Origin: JAXGXJ01 sp963816155
Lineage (GTDB): Bacteria; Actinomycetota; Thermoleophilia; RBG-16-64-13
DNA length: 64,000 bases
Direction of reading: 5' to 3'
Assembly: GCA_963816155.1 (NCBI GenBank)
Contig: CAWFJE010000006.1
Span: 1-64,000, forward strand
A model generated the notes under the pieces. That model searched no databases and was not told the origin of the DNA. It was given only the letters and a program-made list of their open reading frames with translations. This document shows positions 27,750 through 36,261 of this stretch, piece by piece. A program made the position numbers and the translations under genes. Each line of letters starts with the position of its first letter. Positions within the stretch are counted from its first letter, which is position 1.

Positions 27750-29438
27750 ATGGCAGATAACAGAGAGCCGGGCTGTTCGCAGCCGGAGTACGGCATGATC
27801 GTGGAACGGGACGTCTTCGTCCCCGCGCGTGACGGAGTTGGTATCGCTATCGATATCTACCGTCCCGACGCTCCGGGCGAATTCCCCGCCCTACTCACCA
27901 TGTCGCCGTACGGCAAAGATGCCCAGATGTTCGAGACCCCACCGCAACCCTTCGGGAAGTCCATCTTCGAGGCCTCCATCGAGTGCGGAGACGCCACCTA
28001 CTACGCCCAGCGCGGCTACGTCTACGTGATCGCCGACCTGCGTGGCATCGGCCATTCCGAGGGTGTCTACGAAGGACTGTTCTCCAGGCATGAGGGCGAA
28101 GACGGTTACGACCTGGTGGAATGGCTTGCCCGCCAGCCCTGGTGCGACGGCAACGTGGGTGCGGCAGGCATCTGCTACTTCTCGTCCATGCAACTCCATA
28201 CCGCCGCCGAGCAGCCTCCCCACCTCAAATGCATCGCTCCTTGGGAGATCTTCGGCGACGATCTCTACAACCACGGGCAGTATGAGGGCGGCGTCTTCAA
28301 CATCTTCCTCTACGGTCTCTACACGGGCACCTACCCAGCCCGTTGCGGCTACGCGCCCAACGACGTCCGCTCGTGGATGGAGATGTACACGCCCAAGGAC
28401 GAACTCAAGAAGCTGGTCGATGAAGCAGCGGCCGACCCCGACCTCAGGCAGTATCCCTACCTCTATCACTTGCTGAAGTATCCCAAGAAGAACCCCATCC
28501 TCTTCGATTTCATGCTGCACAAGAACGATGGCCCGTACTACCGGGAACGTTCGGTGTCCGAGCGCCTCGACAAGATCAACGTGCCCTGCTACGTAGGCGG
28601 ACCGCTCTTCAGCTTCTTCTCTCAGCCGCAGATCAACGTCTTCAACCGCGTCGACGTGCCCAAGAAGATGTTCCTGTACACCGACATGGGTACCCGTCCC
28701 TGGAGGGCCCACCACGACGAGTTGCTGCGCTGGTACGACTACTGGCTCAAGGGCTACGAGACGGGGATCATGGACGAGGCCCCCGTCCGCTACCACACCA
28801 CCGGCCTGCAGAAATGGCAGGACTCAGAGGAGTGGCCGCTCGAGACGACGAAATGGACGGACTTCTACTTTCACAGCCTGGGCGGCCTGGGGCTGGAACC
28901 CGACTGCCACAACCCGGAACCGGACGCCTTCGTCCAGCAGCCATTGTTCGTGACCGAGGAACGCGCACGGGTGAGCTACGTCTCCCCGCCGCTGGCCGCA
29001 GACCTCCAGGTCACCGGGCCCCCTCGGGTGACCTTCTACGCGGCCATCGACCAACCCGACACCAAGTGGCGTGTGGAAGTGCGCGAAGCTTCCTCCGACG
29101 CCATCTATCCCCTGGCCTCCGGTTGGCTGAGAGCCGCTCATAGGACGCTCGACGATGCCCGCAGCACCGCGTGGGAGATCGCCCACGACCACACCACGGA
29201 CGTGCCCATTGCTCCGGGCGAGATAAACGAATACGTGGTCCAGCTCCGCCCCATGTCGCATCAGTTCAAGGCCGGGGATCGGATCAAGGTGGAGATCTCG
29301 AGCATCGACATCCCCACCGACATCGAGACCTACGACATCATGTGGCATGTCTGCAACGCCACCACCACACTGCACAAGGTCTACCGGGATCGTCAGTACC
29401 AGTCGCGGGTGTGTCTGCCCGTGATCCCCGAGGCGTAA
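27750..29438 (+). CDS. CocE/NonD family hydrolase (S15), nucleophile Ser replaced by Cys
   Basis: A 562-residue alpha/beta hydrolase of the X-Pro dipeptidyl-peptidase/cocaine esterase group: N-terminal hydrolase domain (ADLRGIGHSEG; GYDLVEWLARQPWCDGNVG) and a C-terminal jelly-roll domain (PPLAADLQVTGPPRVTFYAA). These enzymes cleave esters or amides of acyl groups. The nucleophile elbow, GxSxxx in the family, reads GICYFS here, with C142 where the serine should be; the paralogue downstream has GESLLA. The histidine and aspartate regions look intact (RPWRAHHDE). ATG 27750 follows AAGGAGG. Confidence 0.88.
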   Translation: MADNREPGCSQPEYGMIVERDVFVPARDGVGIAIDIYRPDAPGEFPALLTMSPYGKDAQMFETPPQPFGKSIFEASIECGDATYYAQRGYVYVIADLRGIGHSEGVYEGLFSRHEGEDGYDLVEWLARQPWCDGNVGAAGICYFSSMQLHTAAEQPPHLKCIAPWEIFGDDLYNHGQYEGGVFNIFLYGLYTGTYPARCGYAPNDVRSWMEMYTPKDELKKLVDEAAADPDLRQYPYLYHLLKYPKKNPILFDFMLHKNDGPYYRERSVSERLDKINVPCYVGGPLFSFFSQPQINVFNRVDVPKKMFLYTDMGTRPWRAHHDELLRWYDYWLKGYETGIMDEAPVRYHTTGLQKWQDSEEWPLETTKWTDFYFHSLGGLGLEPDCHNPEPDAFVQQPLFVTEERARVSYVSPPLAADLQVTGPPRVTFYAAIDQPDTKWRVEVREASSDAIYPLASGWLRAAHRTLDDARSTAWEIAHDHTTDVPIAPGEINEYVVQLRPMSHQFKAGDRIKVEISSIDIPTDIETYDIMWHVCNATTTLHKVYRDRQYQSRVCLPVIPEA

Positions 29439-29459
29439 CACCCTCCCCGCAGGCCGACC

Positions 29460-29479
29460 GGCGCCCCGTCAGGGGCGCC
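29460..29479 (+). terminator. Hairpin after the first CocE gene
   Basis: GGCGCCCC (29460-29467) and GGGGCGCC (29472-29479) form an 8-bp stem with loop GTCA, 21 bases after the stop codon. It has no T-run. It separates the two hydrolase genes, in line with the second having its own promoter. Confidence 0.5.
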
Positions 29480-29508
29480 GCCGTAGCCCACGATGACCTG
29501 CTCGAGTC

Positions 29509-29562
29509 TTGACCGAAGGCCCGCCCGGACGTATGGTGAGCATCGTTGAGCGCTCACTCAGT
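29509..29562 (+). promoter_or_regulatory. Promoter with a degenerate copy of the TetR operator
   Basis: TTGACC (29509-29514), a 17-base spacer and TATGGT (29532-29537) read toward the second CocE gene. Nine bases on, TGAGC-GCTC-ACTCA (29547-29560) matches the operator at 27662 in core halves (TGAG/ACTCA), in the 4-base centre length and in position relative to the -10 box. This suggests the same TetR acts at both promoters. Confidence 0.55.
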
Positions 29563-29628
29563 CAAGTGCGTCGTCGTGCCGGACCCTCTGACGGTGCCGG
29601 CGGCGCGGCAGATCAAGGAGGTCGGCTG

Positions 29629-31365
29629 GTGTACTCCAAGACCCTCAAGCCCGAGATCATGAGAACCATGCTCCCCGAGGATTTCCCGGCCGACAGGCTG
29701 AGCCCGCCCGCGTACGGGGTGACGGTGCTGCGGGATGTGATGATCCCCATGCGCGACGGCACCCTCATCGCCGCGAACATCTGGAAACCCGATGCGCCCG
29801 GCAAGTACCCCGCCATCCACGCCGCGGATTCCTACCAGAAGGACCTCGATCACCTACCCTCCCTCCCGGTCTTCCACATGCGGGAGACCAACGACATCGA
29901 CTACTTCGTATCCCGAGGGTACGTGTTCGTCCACACCGACTCCCGGGGAACGGGCCACTCCCCCACCGGGCAGTGGGACCTCTTCGGCCAAGAGATGCAG
30001 AACGACCTCTACGACATGACCGAATGGATCGCCGTCCAGGATTGGTGCGATGGGAACGTGGGGATGCTGGGCGAATCCCTGCTCGCCTTCAGCCAGTGGT
30101 TCTGCGCCGTTCAACAGCCGCCCAGCCTGAAGTGCATCCTGCCCTGGGACGCGGGAGCCGACATGTATCGCGACCTCTCCTACCACGGCGGCCTCATGTC
30201 CGTGGGCTTCCCCACCGCCTGGCACATGTGGGAGATACGAGGCCACTACCATCTGGGCATCCCCGACCGCTTCGGCACCCCGGCTCCCAACCCGGAGATG
30301 GGTGAGTGGGACCTGGTCTGGAACGTCATCAAACACCCCACCTGCGACGACTTCTGGAAGCTGCGCAGCCCCGACTTCAAGAAGATCCAATGCCCGGTGT
30401 TCGTCATCGGGGCCCTCCACAAGGTGGGGCTGCACCTGCGCGGCGTGGTGCGCGGCTACGAGCAAGTGCAGACGCCCAAGAAGATGATGCTCATCCACGG
30501 CATCATGGACGGCGACGAGATGGCCATCTACAACTCGCCGGAGATGCGGCTCCTCATGCTGCGCTGGTACGACCACTGGCTCAAGGGCAACGACACCGGC
30601 TTCATGGACGAACCGCCGGTCAGGACGTTCGTGCGCGGCGCCGACGAGTACCGACTCGTCGACGACTGGCCCCTCCCCCAGACCGAGTACCGCAAGCTGT
30701 ACTTGAGCGAGGCCCCCAGCGGAGCCGTGGAATCGCTGAACGACGGGAGTCTCTCCTGGGAATCTCCAGTCGAGGCTGAGAGTTCCTTCACCTACGCCTA
30801 CCCCGACCAGGACTGGACCCATTTCTCAGGCGGAGGGACGGCCGTCGTCGACGAGGGCGTGATCTACGGCCAGCGCCGCATCCCCACCTTCACCAGCCCT
30901 CCCCTGGCGGAAGACCTCCAGGTCACGGGGAACATCGTGTTGGTGCTCTACGCCTCCACCGACCAGATCAACACCGACTTCTGCGTGCGCTTGGTGGATC
31001 AAGCGCCGGATTCTGAGCAGGTGCCGGGTATGCCTCTCAGGGGGTTCATCCTCACGCGCGGCTGGCTCAAGGCCTCGCATGCCTGCACGAAGAGCGAAGA
31101 CCTATCCAAGCCCGATCGTCCCTACTACCTCCACGACGAACCGCAGATGCTGGAGCCGGACAAGATCTACAAGTATGAGATCGAGATCTGGCCTACCAGC
31201 AACGTGTTCAAGAAGGGGCACCGCATTCGCATAGACGTGGCCTGCGGCGACTCGCCGCCGCTGGACTTCGGTGGCCACTACTACGGCATCAAGGTGGGCA
31301 CCGACACCTACTACCACGATGCGCAGCGGCCCTCACATGTGATCCTGCCGGTGGTACCTTCGTAA
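29629..31365 (+). CDS. CocE/NonD family hydrolase (S15), canonical Ser
   Basis: A 578-residue paralogue of the hydrolase upstream with the same two domains. The nucleophile elbow is GMLGESLLAFS with S150, followed by the shared segment QQPPSLKCILPWD. TDSRGTGHSPTG and the C-terminal jelly roll (SPPLAEDLQVTGNIVLVLYAS) complete the match. GTG 29629 follows AAGGAGG at seven bases; the frame is open to TTG 29509, but that codon lies in the -35 box. Substrate unknown; probably an ester or amide processed by the same pathway as the rest of the island. Confidence 0.9.
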   Translation: MYSKTLKPEIMRTMLPEDFPADRLSPPAYGVTVLRDVMIPMRDGTLIAANIWKPDAPGKYPAIHAADSYQKDLDHLPSLPVFHMRETNDIDYFVSRGYVFVHTDSRGTGHSPTGQWDLFGQEMQNDLYDMTEWIAVQDWCDGNVGMLGESLLAFSQWFCAVQQPPSLKCILPWDAGADMYRDLSYHGGLMSVGFPTAWHMWEIRGHYHLGIPDRFGTPAPNPEMGEWDLVWNVIKHPTCDDFWKLRSPDFKKIQCPVFVIGALHKVGLHLRGVVRGYEQVQTPKKMMLIHGIMDGDEMAIYNSPEMRLLMLRWYDHWLKGNDTGFMDEPPVRTFVRGADEYRLVDDWPLPQTEYRKLYLSEAPSGAVESLNDGSLSWESPVEAESSFTYAYPDQDWTHFSGGGTAVVDEGVIYGQRRIPTFTSPPLAEDLQVTGNIVLVLYASTDQINTDFCVRLVDQAPDSEQVPGMPLRGFILTRGWLKASHACTKSEDLSKPDRPYYLHDEPQMLEPDKIYKYEIEIWPTSNVFKKGHRIRIDVACGDSPPLDFGGHYYGIKVGTDTYYHDAQRPSHVILPVVPS

Positions 31366-31372
31366 CACTGTC

Positions 31373-31401
31373 GGGGCCGAGCGGCTGCGCCGCTCGGCCC
31401 C
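31373..31401 (+). terminator. 13-bp hairpin after the second CocE gene
   Basis: The arms 31373-31385 and 31389-31401 are perfectly complementary with loop TGC, eight bases after the stop codon. It is GC-rich without a T-run. Confidence 0.6.
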
Positions 31402-31458
31402 CCACTCCCCGGCCGGCGCAGCCGCCGGACCGCGTAACACGCAAAAGGAGGCATGGTG

Positions 31459-32160
31459 ATGACAAACCCGCGCCCAGTCACTCTGCAGAGCAGGCCGCAC
31501 CCCATCGAGATCGACATCGCACGGACGGCGGTGGTCTGTGTCGATATGCAGAACGCCTTCATCCGTCAGGGCGGCATGTTCGATCTGGCCGGATGGCCTA
31601 CGCAGAGCGGTAGAGACAAGATCGAGCCGTGTCGCAAGGTGATCGAGGCCGCCCGGGCGGCCGAGGCCAAGGTCGTCTTCGTGAAGATGGCCTTCAAGCC
31701 GGGGCTCACCAACGCGGGAGGGCCCGACTCACCCAACTATCACAAAGAGGTCGGCATGCTCCTGATGCGGGAGCATCCGGAGTTCACCGAACAGTCCGTG
31801 GTGGAGGGAACATGGGGCGCGGAGATCATCGACGAGTTGGCTCCGCTACCCGGCGAGCCTGTGGTCCACAAACAGCGCTACAGCGGCTTTGTGGGCACCG
31901 ATCTCGACCTGGTGCTGAAGACTCTCGACGTCAAGTACTGCATGTTCATCGGTGGGGCGACGAACGTCTGTGTGGCCAGCACTCTCATGGACGCGTTCTC
32001 CCACGACTACTGGCCCATACTCATACCCGACGCGACATACTCGCAGTGCCCGCCGGTGACCGTGGAGGCGACCATCTGGAACGTGGAGAACCTCTTTGGT
32101 TGGGTAGCGGAGGTCGAGGATGTGCTGGCGGCTTTTGGGGCTGCGCCGCAGCCCTCCTGA
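31459..32160 (+). CDS. Cysteine hydrolase (isochorismatase-like amidase)
   Basis: A 233-residue amidase-type hydrolase with the family triad D29 (VVCVDMQNAF), K138 (VVHKQRYSGF) and C171 (GATNVCVAST). A cysteine nucleophile marks amidases such as nicotinamidase, N-carbamoylsarcosine amidase, RutB and biuret hydrolase rather than true isochorismatase. AAGGAGG at 31445-31451 is seven bases before ATG 31459 and only one base before ATG 31453, so I chose 31459. It lies 93 bases after the second CocE gene. Confidence 0.9.
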   Translation: MTNPRPVTLQSRPHPIEIDIARTAVVCVDMQNAFIRQGGMFDLAGWPTQSGRDKIEPCRKVIEAARAAEAKVVFVKMAFKPGLTNAGGPDSPNYHKEVGMLLMREHPEFTEQSVVEGTWGAEIIDELAPLPGEPVVHKQRYSGFVGTDLDLVLKTLDVKYCMFIGGATNVCVASTLMDAFSHDYWPILIPDATYSQCPPVTVEATIWNVENLFGWVAEVEDVLAAFGAAPQPS

Positions 32161-32239
32161 GCCACCCGCTGGGCCGCCCGACATCGGCGGCCGAGGACCC
32201 GCGATGCCCCGGACCGGGCAGTCTGGAGAACTGCGCCCG

Positions 32240-33487
32240 CTAGAGCGCTGCCCCGCGCTCGGGGCCGGGTGCCGTTCCGAGTTCCAACAGCAGCTCGTCC
32301 AGAAACAACCCCACGTCGGTGACGATACCGATGGTCTGTGAACTGCCGCGATCGGACAGTTTGGTGGCCACGGCCGGATTGATGTCCACAGAGACCGTGT
32401 GCACGGACGCCGGCAGTAGATTGCCGGTGGCGATGGAGTGGAGCATGGTGCACAACATCAGGCACAGCCCAGCGCCGCGCACATGCTCGCGCATGGCCTG
32501 CTGGGCCGTCATGGAGTCGGTGATGACGTCGGGAAGGGGCCCGTCGTCCCGGATCGAGCCGGCGAGCACGTACGGAACGTCGCGGCACACCAACTCGTAG
32601 AAGAGTCCCGAGGTGAGCACCCCCTGAGCCACTGCCTCGCGAATGCCGCCACAGCCACGTATCCGGTTGATGGCGCGCAGGTGATGTTCGTGACCACCTT
32701 CCATCGACTCCCCCTTGCTGAGGTCGATGCCCAGGGAGGTGTTGAAGAAGGCCGCTTCGATATCGTGTACGGCGACGGCGTTGCCCCCAAAGACCACATC
32801 GATCCAACCTCCGGCCACCAGGCGGGTGAAGGAAGGCGCGGCGCCCGTGTGGACCACGGCGGGCCCGAGCACGGCGACGGTCTTCTTGCCCTCCGCGCGC
32901 GTCTCGCGCATGAGGCGCGCGACACGGGCCACCACGATGCGTTTGGGCTTTTCGGACGACACCGCCGACCCCATGAAACCGAATGCTCCTCCGGCCCGCT
33001 CTCTACCCAAAGGGATCACTCTGATGCCACGGCCGCCCACCACCACGCTCTGGCCCGCTCTGACCTGGATCAGAGGCACGGTACGGGCCGTCCCCGTTTC
33101 GGGATCGATGAGGATGCCGCAGTCCATCTCCGGCCACTCGACCGGGATCCAGAGGCCTTCCAACCTAACGAACGTCTCCAGGTTGGTGGTCGAGTAGAAA
33201 TCATCGGGGAAGACTCCGTCGGCGGGGGCGGGCTCGGTTGCGGCGTCCTCCTGCTGCAGGATCTCCGCCCCGTGTCGCTGAAGGCTGTGCAGGATCTTCT
33301 CCAGATCCGCTTGGCCGGTCGCGGTGACTCGGAGAACGGCGTCCGAGGGGTCGTCTTTGTGCTGCCCTACGCGGAATTGAAGTATCTGATACTCCCCACC
33401 GCGCTCCAAAATCTCGTCGAGCACCCGCGGGAGAAGCAGGGAGTCGATGATGTGCCCCTCCAGGCGAATATCCTCATACGCGGTCAT
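32240..33487 (-). CDS. TIGR00300 family protein (LOR/SDH-like; archaeal ornithine cyclodeaminase type)
   Basis: A 415-residue protein with the two-part TIGR00300 layout: an N-terminal domain (YEDIRLEGHIIDSLLLPRVLD) and a C-terminal nucleotide-binding domain (VVHTGAAPSFTRLVAGGW, VVFGGNAVAVHDIE, GCGGIREAVAQG). A Methanococcus member has been shown to deaminate and cyclise ornithine to proline, and related domains occur in plant lysine-ketoglutarate reductase-like and cyanobacterial arginine-degrading enzymes. Here it may act on an amino acid released by the pathway. It is convergent with the cysteine hydrolase gene. Confidence 0.85.
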   Translation of the reverse strand: MTAYEDIRLEGHIIDSLLLPRVLDEILERGGEYQILQFRVGQHKDDPSDAVLRVTATGQADLEKILHSLQRHGAEILQQEDAATEPAPADGVFPDDFYSTTNLETFVRLEGLWIPVEWPEMDCGILIDPETGTARTVPLIQVRAGQSVVVGGRGIRVIPLGRERAGGAFGFMGSAVSSEKPKRIVVARVARLMRETRAEGKKTVAVLGPAVVHTGAAPSFTRLVAGGWIDVVFGGNAVAVHDIEAAFFNTSLGIDLSKGESMEGGHEHHLRAINRIRGCGGIREAVAQGVLTSGLFYELVCRDVPYVLAGSIRDDGPLPDVITDSMTAQQAMREHVRGAGLCLMLCTMLHSIATGNLLPASVHTVSVDINPAVATKLSDRGSSQTIGIVTDVGLFLDELLLELGTAPGPERGAAL

Positions 33488-33633
33488 GCTTCAATAGTAC
33501 AACGTTGGGCCCATCTCTCGGCGCCGACAACACGACGCGGCGGGCGCACGACATGGGAACTCGGGGCGGTTCCTTCGCCCGCCTCCCGCAAAGGGGTATG
33601 GTGAAGGAGATACGGCCAAGAGAAAGGACGGTC

Positions 33634-34194
33634 ATGAACATTTCGGAAGCGATCGCCACGAGAAAGAGCGTGCGCGCCTACACCGCCGATCCGGTGAACT
33701 CGGACGCGGTCGAGCAGATTATCGAAGCCGGGCGCTGGGCCCCCAATCACGGGGACTTCCACCTGTCCGTCATCCGCGATCCCGGTCTGAAACAGCGTAT
33801 CAACGACAAGACCCTCGCCGGCATGAAGGCGTCGGGCATACCATTCCTGGAGGAGAGGGCCGCACTCCCCGGCTACCAACCGCTCTACGAGGCCCCGGTG
33901 GCAATTCTTCTGTCTGCACCCGCCGACAGCCCCGCCGCCGCCCTCAACTGCGCGCTCGTGGCAGAGAACATGCTCCTTCAGGCCACAGCCCTGGGGCTCG
34001 GTTCCTGCTTCTTCATGTCGGCGGCCATGGTGCTGAAGGGAGAGACCAACACCGCTCTCGCCCGGGAAGCGGGTATCCCCGAAGGCTACGTGTTCCACTG
34101 TGGGGTGCTGTGCGGGCACGCGGCGGCGGAGAACAAGTTCAGCCTCCCCGCCGAGGAGCGGGCTCCGCGAGGCACCGTGACCTACCTCGACTGA
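33634..34194 (+). CDS. Nitroreductase family protein
   Basis: A 186-residue FMN-dependent reductase with the N-terminal signature AIATRKSVRAYTADPV, the FMN-binding RWAPNHGDFHL and LQATALGLGSCFF. In pyrimidine (Rut) degradation a related protein, RutE, reduces malonic semialdehyde; others reduce nitro groups or quinones. ATG 33634 follows AAAGGA; the frame is open back to 33505 without support. It is followed by a perfect 26-base palindrome. Confidence 0.9.
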   Translation: MNISEAIATRKSVRAYTADPVNSDAVEQIIEAGRWAPNHGDFHLSVIRDPGLKQRINDKTLAGMKASGIPFLEERAALPGYQPLYEAPVAILLSAPADSPAAALNCALVAENMLLQATALGLGSCFFMSAAMVLKGETNTALAREAGIPEGYVFHCGVLCGHAAAENKFSLPAEERAPRGTVTYLD

Positions 34195-34203
34195 GCACTC
34201 CCC

Positions 34204-34229
34204 GGGGCCGGCGCCGCGGCGCCGGCCCC
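34204..34229. terminator. 26-base perfect palindrome
   Basis: The arms 34204-34216 and 34217-34229 are exact inverse complements with no spacer. It lies ten bases after the nitroreductase stop and before the convergent RidA gene. A second hairpin, GGGCCCC (34253-34259) with its complement near 34264-34270, lies just after the RidA end. Confidence 0.6.
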
Positions 34230-34276
34230 ACATCAAACGTAGTGTGAACAAGGGGCCCCACTGCGGGGCCCTCGGC

Positions 34277-34705
34277 TCAGCCCTCCACTACCGCGACGGC
34301 GTCGATCTCCACCAGACAGCGGGGGTCGGTGGCCAGCCGCTGCACCTGCACAGTGGTGCTGGTGGGTTTGAAGGCGCCCATGTACTCGTTCCAGACCTTG
34401 TTGAGATCATCCTGCAGGTCCAGGTTCGTCAGATAGCGCTTGCAGTGCACCACGTTCTGTAGGCTCCCGCCCGCGGCCTCCACGGATTTCTTGAGGTTCT
34501 CCATGGTCATGCGCGCCTGCGTCGCCATGTCGGGTGGGATGTCGTCGAATTCAGCCGGGATGTGGGGATGGCTGTGGTACACCGGAGCTGCCGTCACGCC
34601 CGCGAAGAACAGCAGGCTCCCCCCGGTCACCTTGATGGCCGGCGCGTAAGGCATCATCACATCCGGTCTGTCCGGCCACTCGATGTGCTCGATGCTGAAA
34701 CTCAT
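34277..34705 (-). CDS. RidA family protein (first copy)
   Basis: A 142-residue YjgF/RidA-like trimer subunit. The typical LLFFAGVTA strand, MTMENLKKSVEAAGG helix and PRCLVEIDAVAVV end are present; the usual catalytic arginine is in the KRYLT segment or near DPRC. RidA proteins hydrolyse reactive enamine/imine intermediates; RutC is a pathway-specific relative. ATG 34705 follows AAAGGTG. It is transcribed with the second copy 98 bases upstream. Confidence 0.9.
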   Translation of the reverse strand: MSFSIEHIEWPDRPDVMMPYAPAIKVTGGSLLFFAGVTAAPVYHSHPHIPAEFDDIPPDMATQARMTMENLKKSVEAAGGSLQNVVHCKRYLTNLDLQDDLNKVWNEYMGAFKPTSTTVQVQRLATDPRCLVEIDAVAVVEG

Positions 34706-34803
34706 TGGCTACACCTTTCTCTAGTCGATAGCGATACCGTCCGGCGGGAGCGCCACCGCACGCGTTCGGTTCAGCCGCGGCGCCGCGGCGCTCCGCCTGT
34801 GGT

Positions 34804-35247
34804 TCAGTCTCGAGAGATGACCCCCACAACGTCGATCTCCACCAGAAACTCAGGCTTGGCCAGACCGACCTCCATGAACGTACTGGCCGGGGGATCCTCC
34901 ACCAAGCGCGGAGCGTACTTCTGGTAGTACTCCAACTCGGTCTTGCGCATCTTCGGGTAGTCCGTGACGTCCTTGAGCAGGATCATCGTCTTGATGACGT
35001 TGTCCATGCGACTGCCCGCCTCCTCCATCACGCGCCGCACCTTATCGAGAGCCACGATCATCTGCTCCTCGAAGACGTCAGTGTCGACCGTGACCGTATC
35101 GTCGTTCTGGCCCTGGCAACCAGACACGAAGATGAGGTTGCCGGCCACGACCGCGTTGGCGAACTTCGGCGACTCAGCCGGTACGTTCGGATACGACAGC
35201 TTCTTCCCACCCCAGTAGGCGGGGTAGAACTTGACGGTCTCGCCCAT
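34804..35247 (-). CDS. RidA family protein (second copy)
   Basis: A 147-residue relative of the neighbouring RidA with NLIFVSGCQGQNDD, VRRVMEEAGSRMDNVIKTMIL and FMEVGLAKPEFLVEIDVVGV. ATG 35247 follows AAGGAGG at six bases; the frame is open to 35265. The two copies are only moderately alike, so they probably act on different intermediates. It is divergent from the metallo-hydrolase gene at 35389. Confidence 0.9.
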   Translation of the reverse strand: MGETVKFYPAYWGGKKLSYPNVPAESPKFANAVVAGNLIFVSGCQGQNDDTVTVDTDVFEEQMIVALDKVRRVMEEAGSRMDNVIKTMILLKDVTDYPKMRKTELEYYQKYAPRLVEDPPASTFMEVGLAKPEFLVEIDVVGVISRD

Positions 35248-35388
35248 GCGTAGCCTCCTTGACATCTGCGTACAGGAACCTCACTAGAGTACCTTCTGAA
35301 GCCGGTGGGAGGAGGACCGAATGGGCTTGACGGTGAGACGACGAGGCAGTAGCGTCGGATAGTCGCCCCTCTCGCAAAGGACCGGGCC

Positions 35389-36261
35389 ATGACACGCCTT
35401 CCAAAGACCAGTGTCCCGCGCAGTCCAGTGGAGATCGCTTCCGATGTCTACTTTCTGGAAGCGGGCAGAGGTGTCATGCGCTCCAACGTGTACTTCGTGC
35501 GGGCAGGCTCTTCGTGGGTACTCATCGACGCGGCGTCCGCGGGTTGCGCATCCGCCATCCGAGGCGCGGCGGCCTCCATATTCGGCGCCTACTCGGCAGC
35601 GTCAGCGATTCTCCTCACCCATTGTCACCCAGACCACGAGGGCTCAGCCAGCGAACTCGCGAGCGGTTGGCGGTGCCCAGTCTACGCGCATCCGGAGGAG
35701 ATCCCGATCGCCAACAGCGAGGTGACCGCCATCCTTGAGTATGCGAACCCTTTGGATCGCTGGCTCATACTGCCGACTCTCCGCCTTCTGGGGCGAACGC
35801 GGATGGAGGCCGTGATCGAGCGCTCCAGCCTCAAGGATGTTATCCGTCCGCTCGACCCGCAGAGCCCCATGCCTGGTCTGCCCGACTGGGAACTGGTACC
35901 TGCCCCGGGACACACCCCCGGACATGTCGCCTTCTTCCGCCCCCGCGACAGGGTCCTGATCACCGGAGACGCCCTGATGACGCGGGATCTGAACTCGCTC
36001 CGCGGCTTGCTCTCTGCACGGCCGCAGGTCTCTGGACCGCCTTGGTACACCACGTGGGACTGGACGCTGGCGAAGCGTTCCGCCGTCACACTCGCTGGTC
36101 TTCGCCCGCTGGTGGTGGCCGGCGGGCATGGCCTGCCTATGAGCGGCGCCGAAGCCGCACGCAGTGCGCGAGCGCTCGTCGCGCGTTTCTTTGACACAGA
36201 AGACCGGGCGCGTCTAGACTCCGATGGTCCGAGACCGTTCACTCCGACACGGAGGTTGTGA
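35389..36261 (+). CDS. Metallo-beta-lactamase-fold hydrolase
   Basis: A 290-residue MBL-fold protein. The metal motif H78-C-H80-P-D82-H83 (THCHPDHEGSA) is complete, followed by APGHTPGHVAFF and the metal-bridging aspartate in LITGDAL. The start MTRLPKTSVPRSPVEIASDVYFLEAG is a typical glyoxalase-II-like opening, so a thioester or lactone substrate is possible. The stop TGA at 36259-36261 overlaps the ATG of the DUF169 gene by one base, so the two are translationally coupled. Confidence 0.88.
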   Translation: MTRLPKTSVPRSPVEIASDVYFLEAGRGVMRSNVYFVRAGSSWVLIDAASAGCASAIRGAAASIFGAYSAASAILLTHCHPDHEGSASELASGWRCPVYAHPEEIPIANSEVTAILEYANPLDRWLILPTLRLLGRTRMEAVIERSSLKDVIRPLDPQSPMPGLPDWELVPAPGHTPGHVAFFRPRDRVLITGDALMTRDLNSLRGLLSARPQVSGPPWYTTWDWTLAKRSAVTLAGLRPLVVAGGHGLPMSGAEAARSARALVARFFDTEDRARLDSDGPRPFTPTRRL

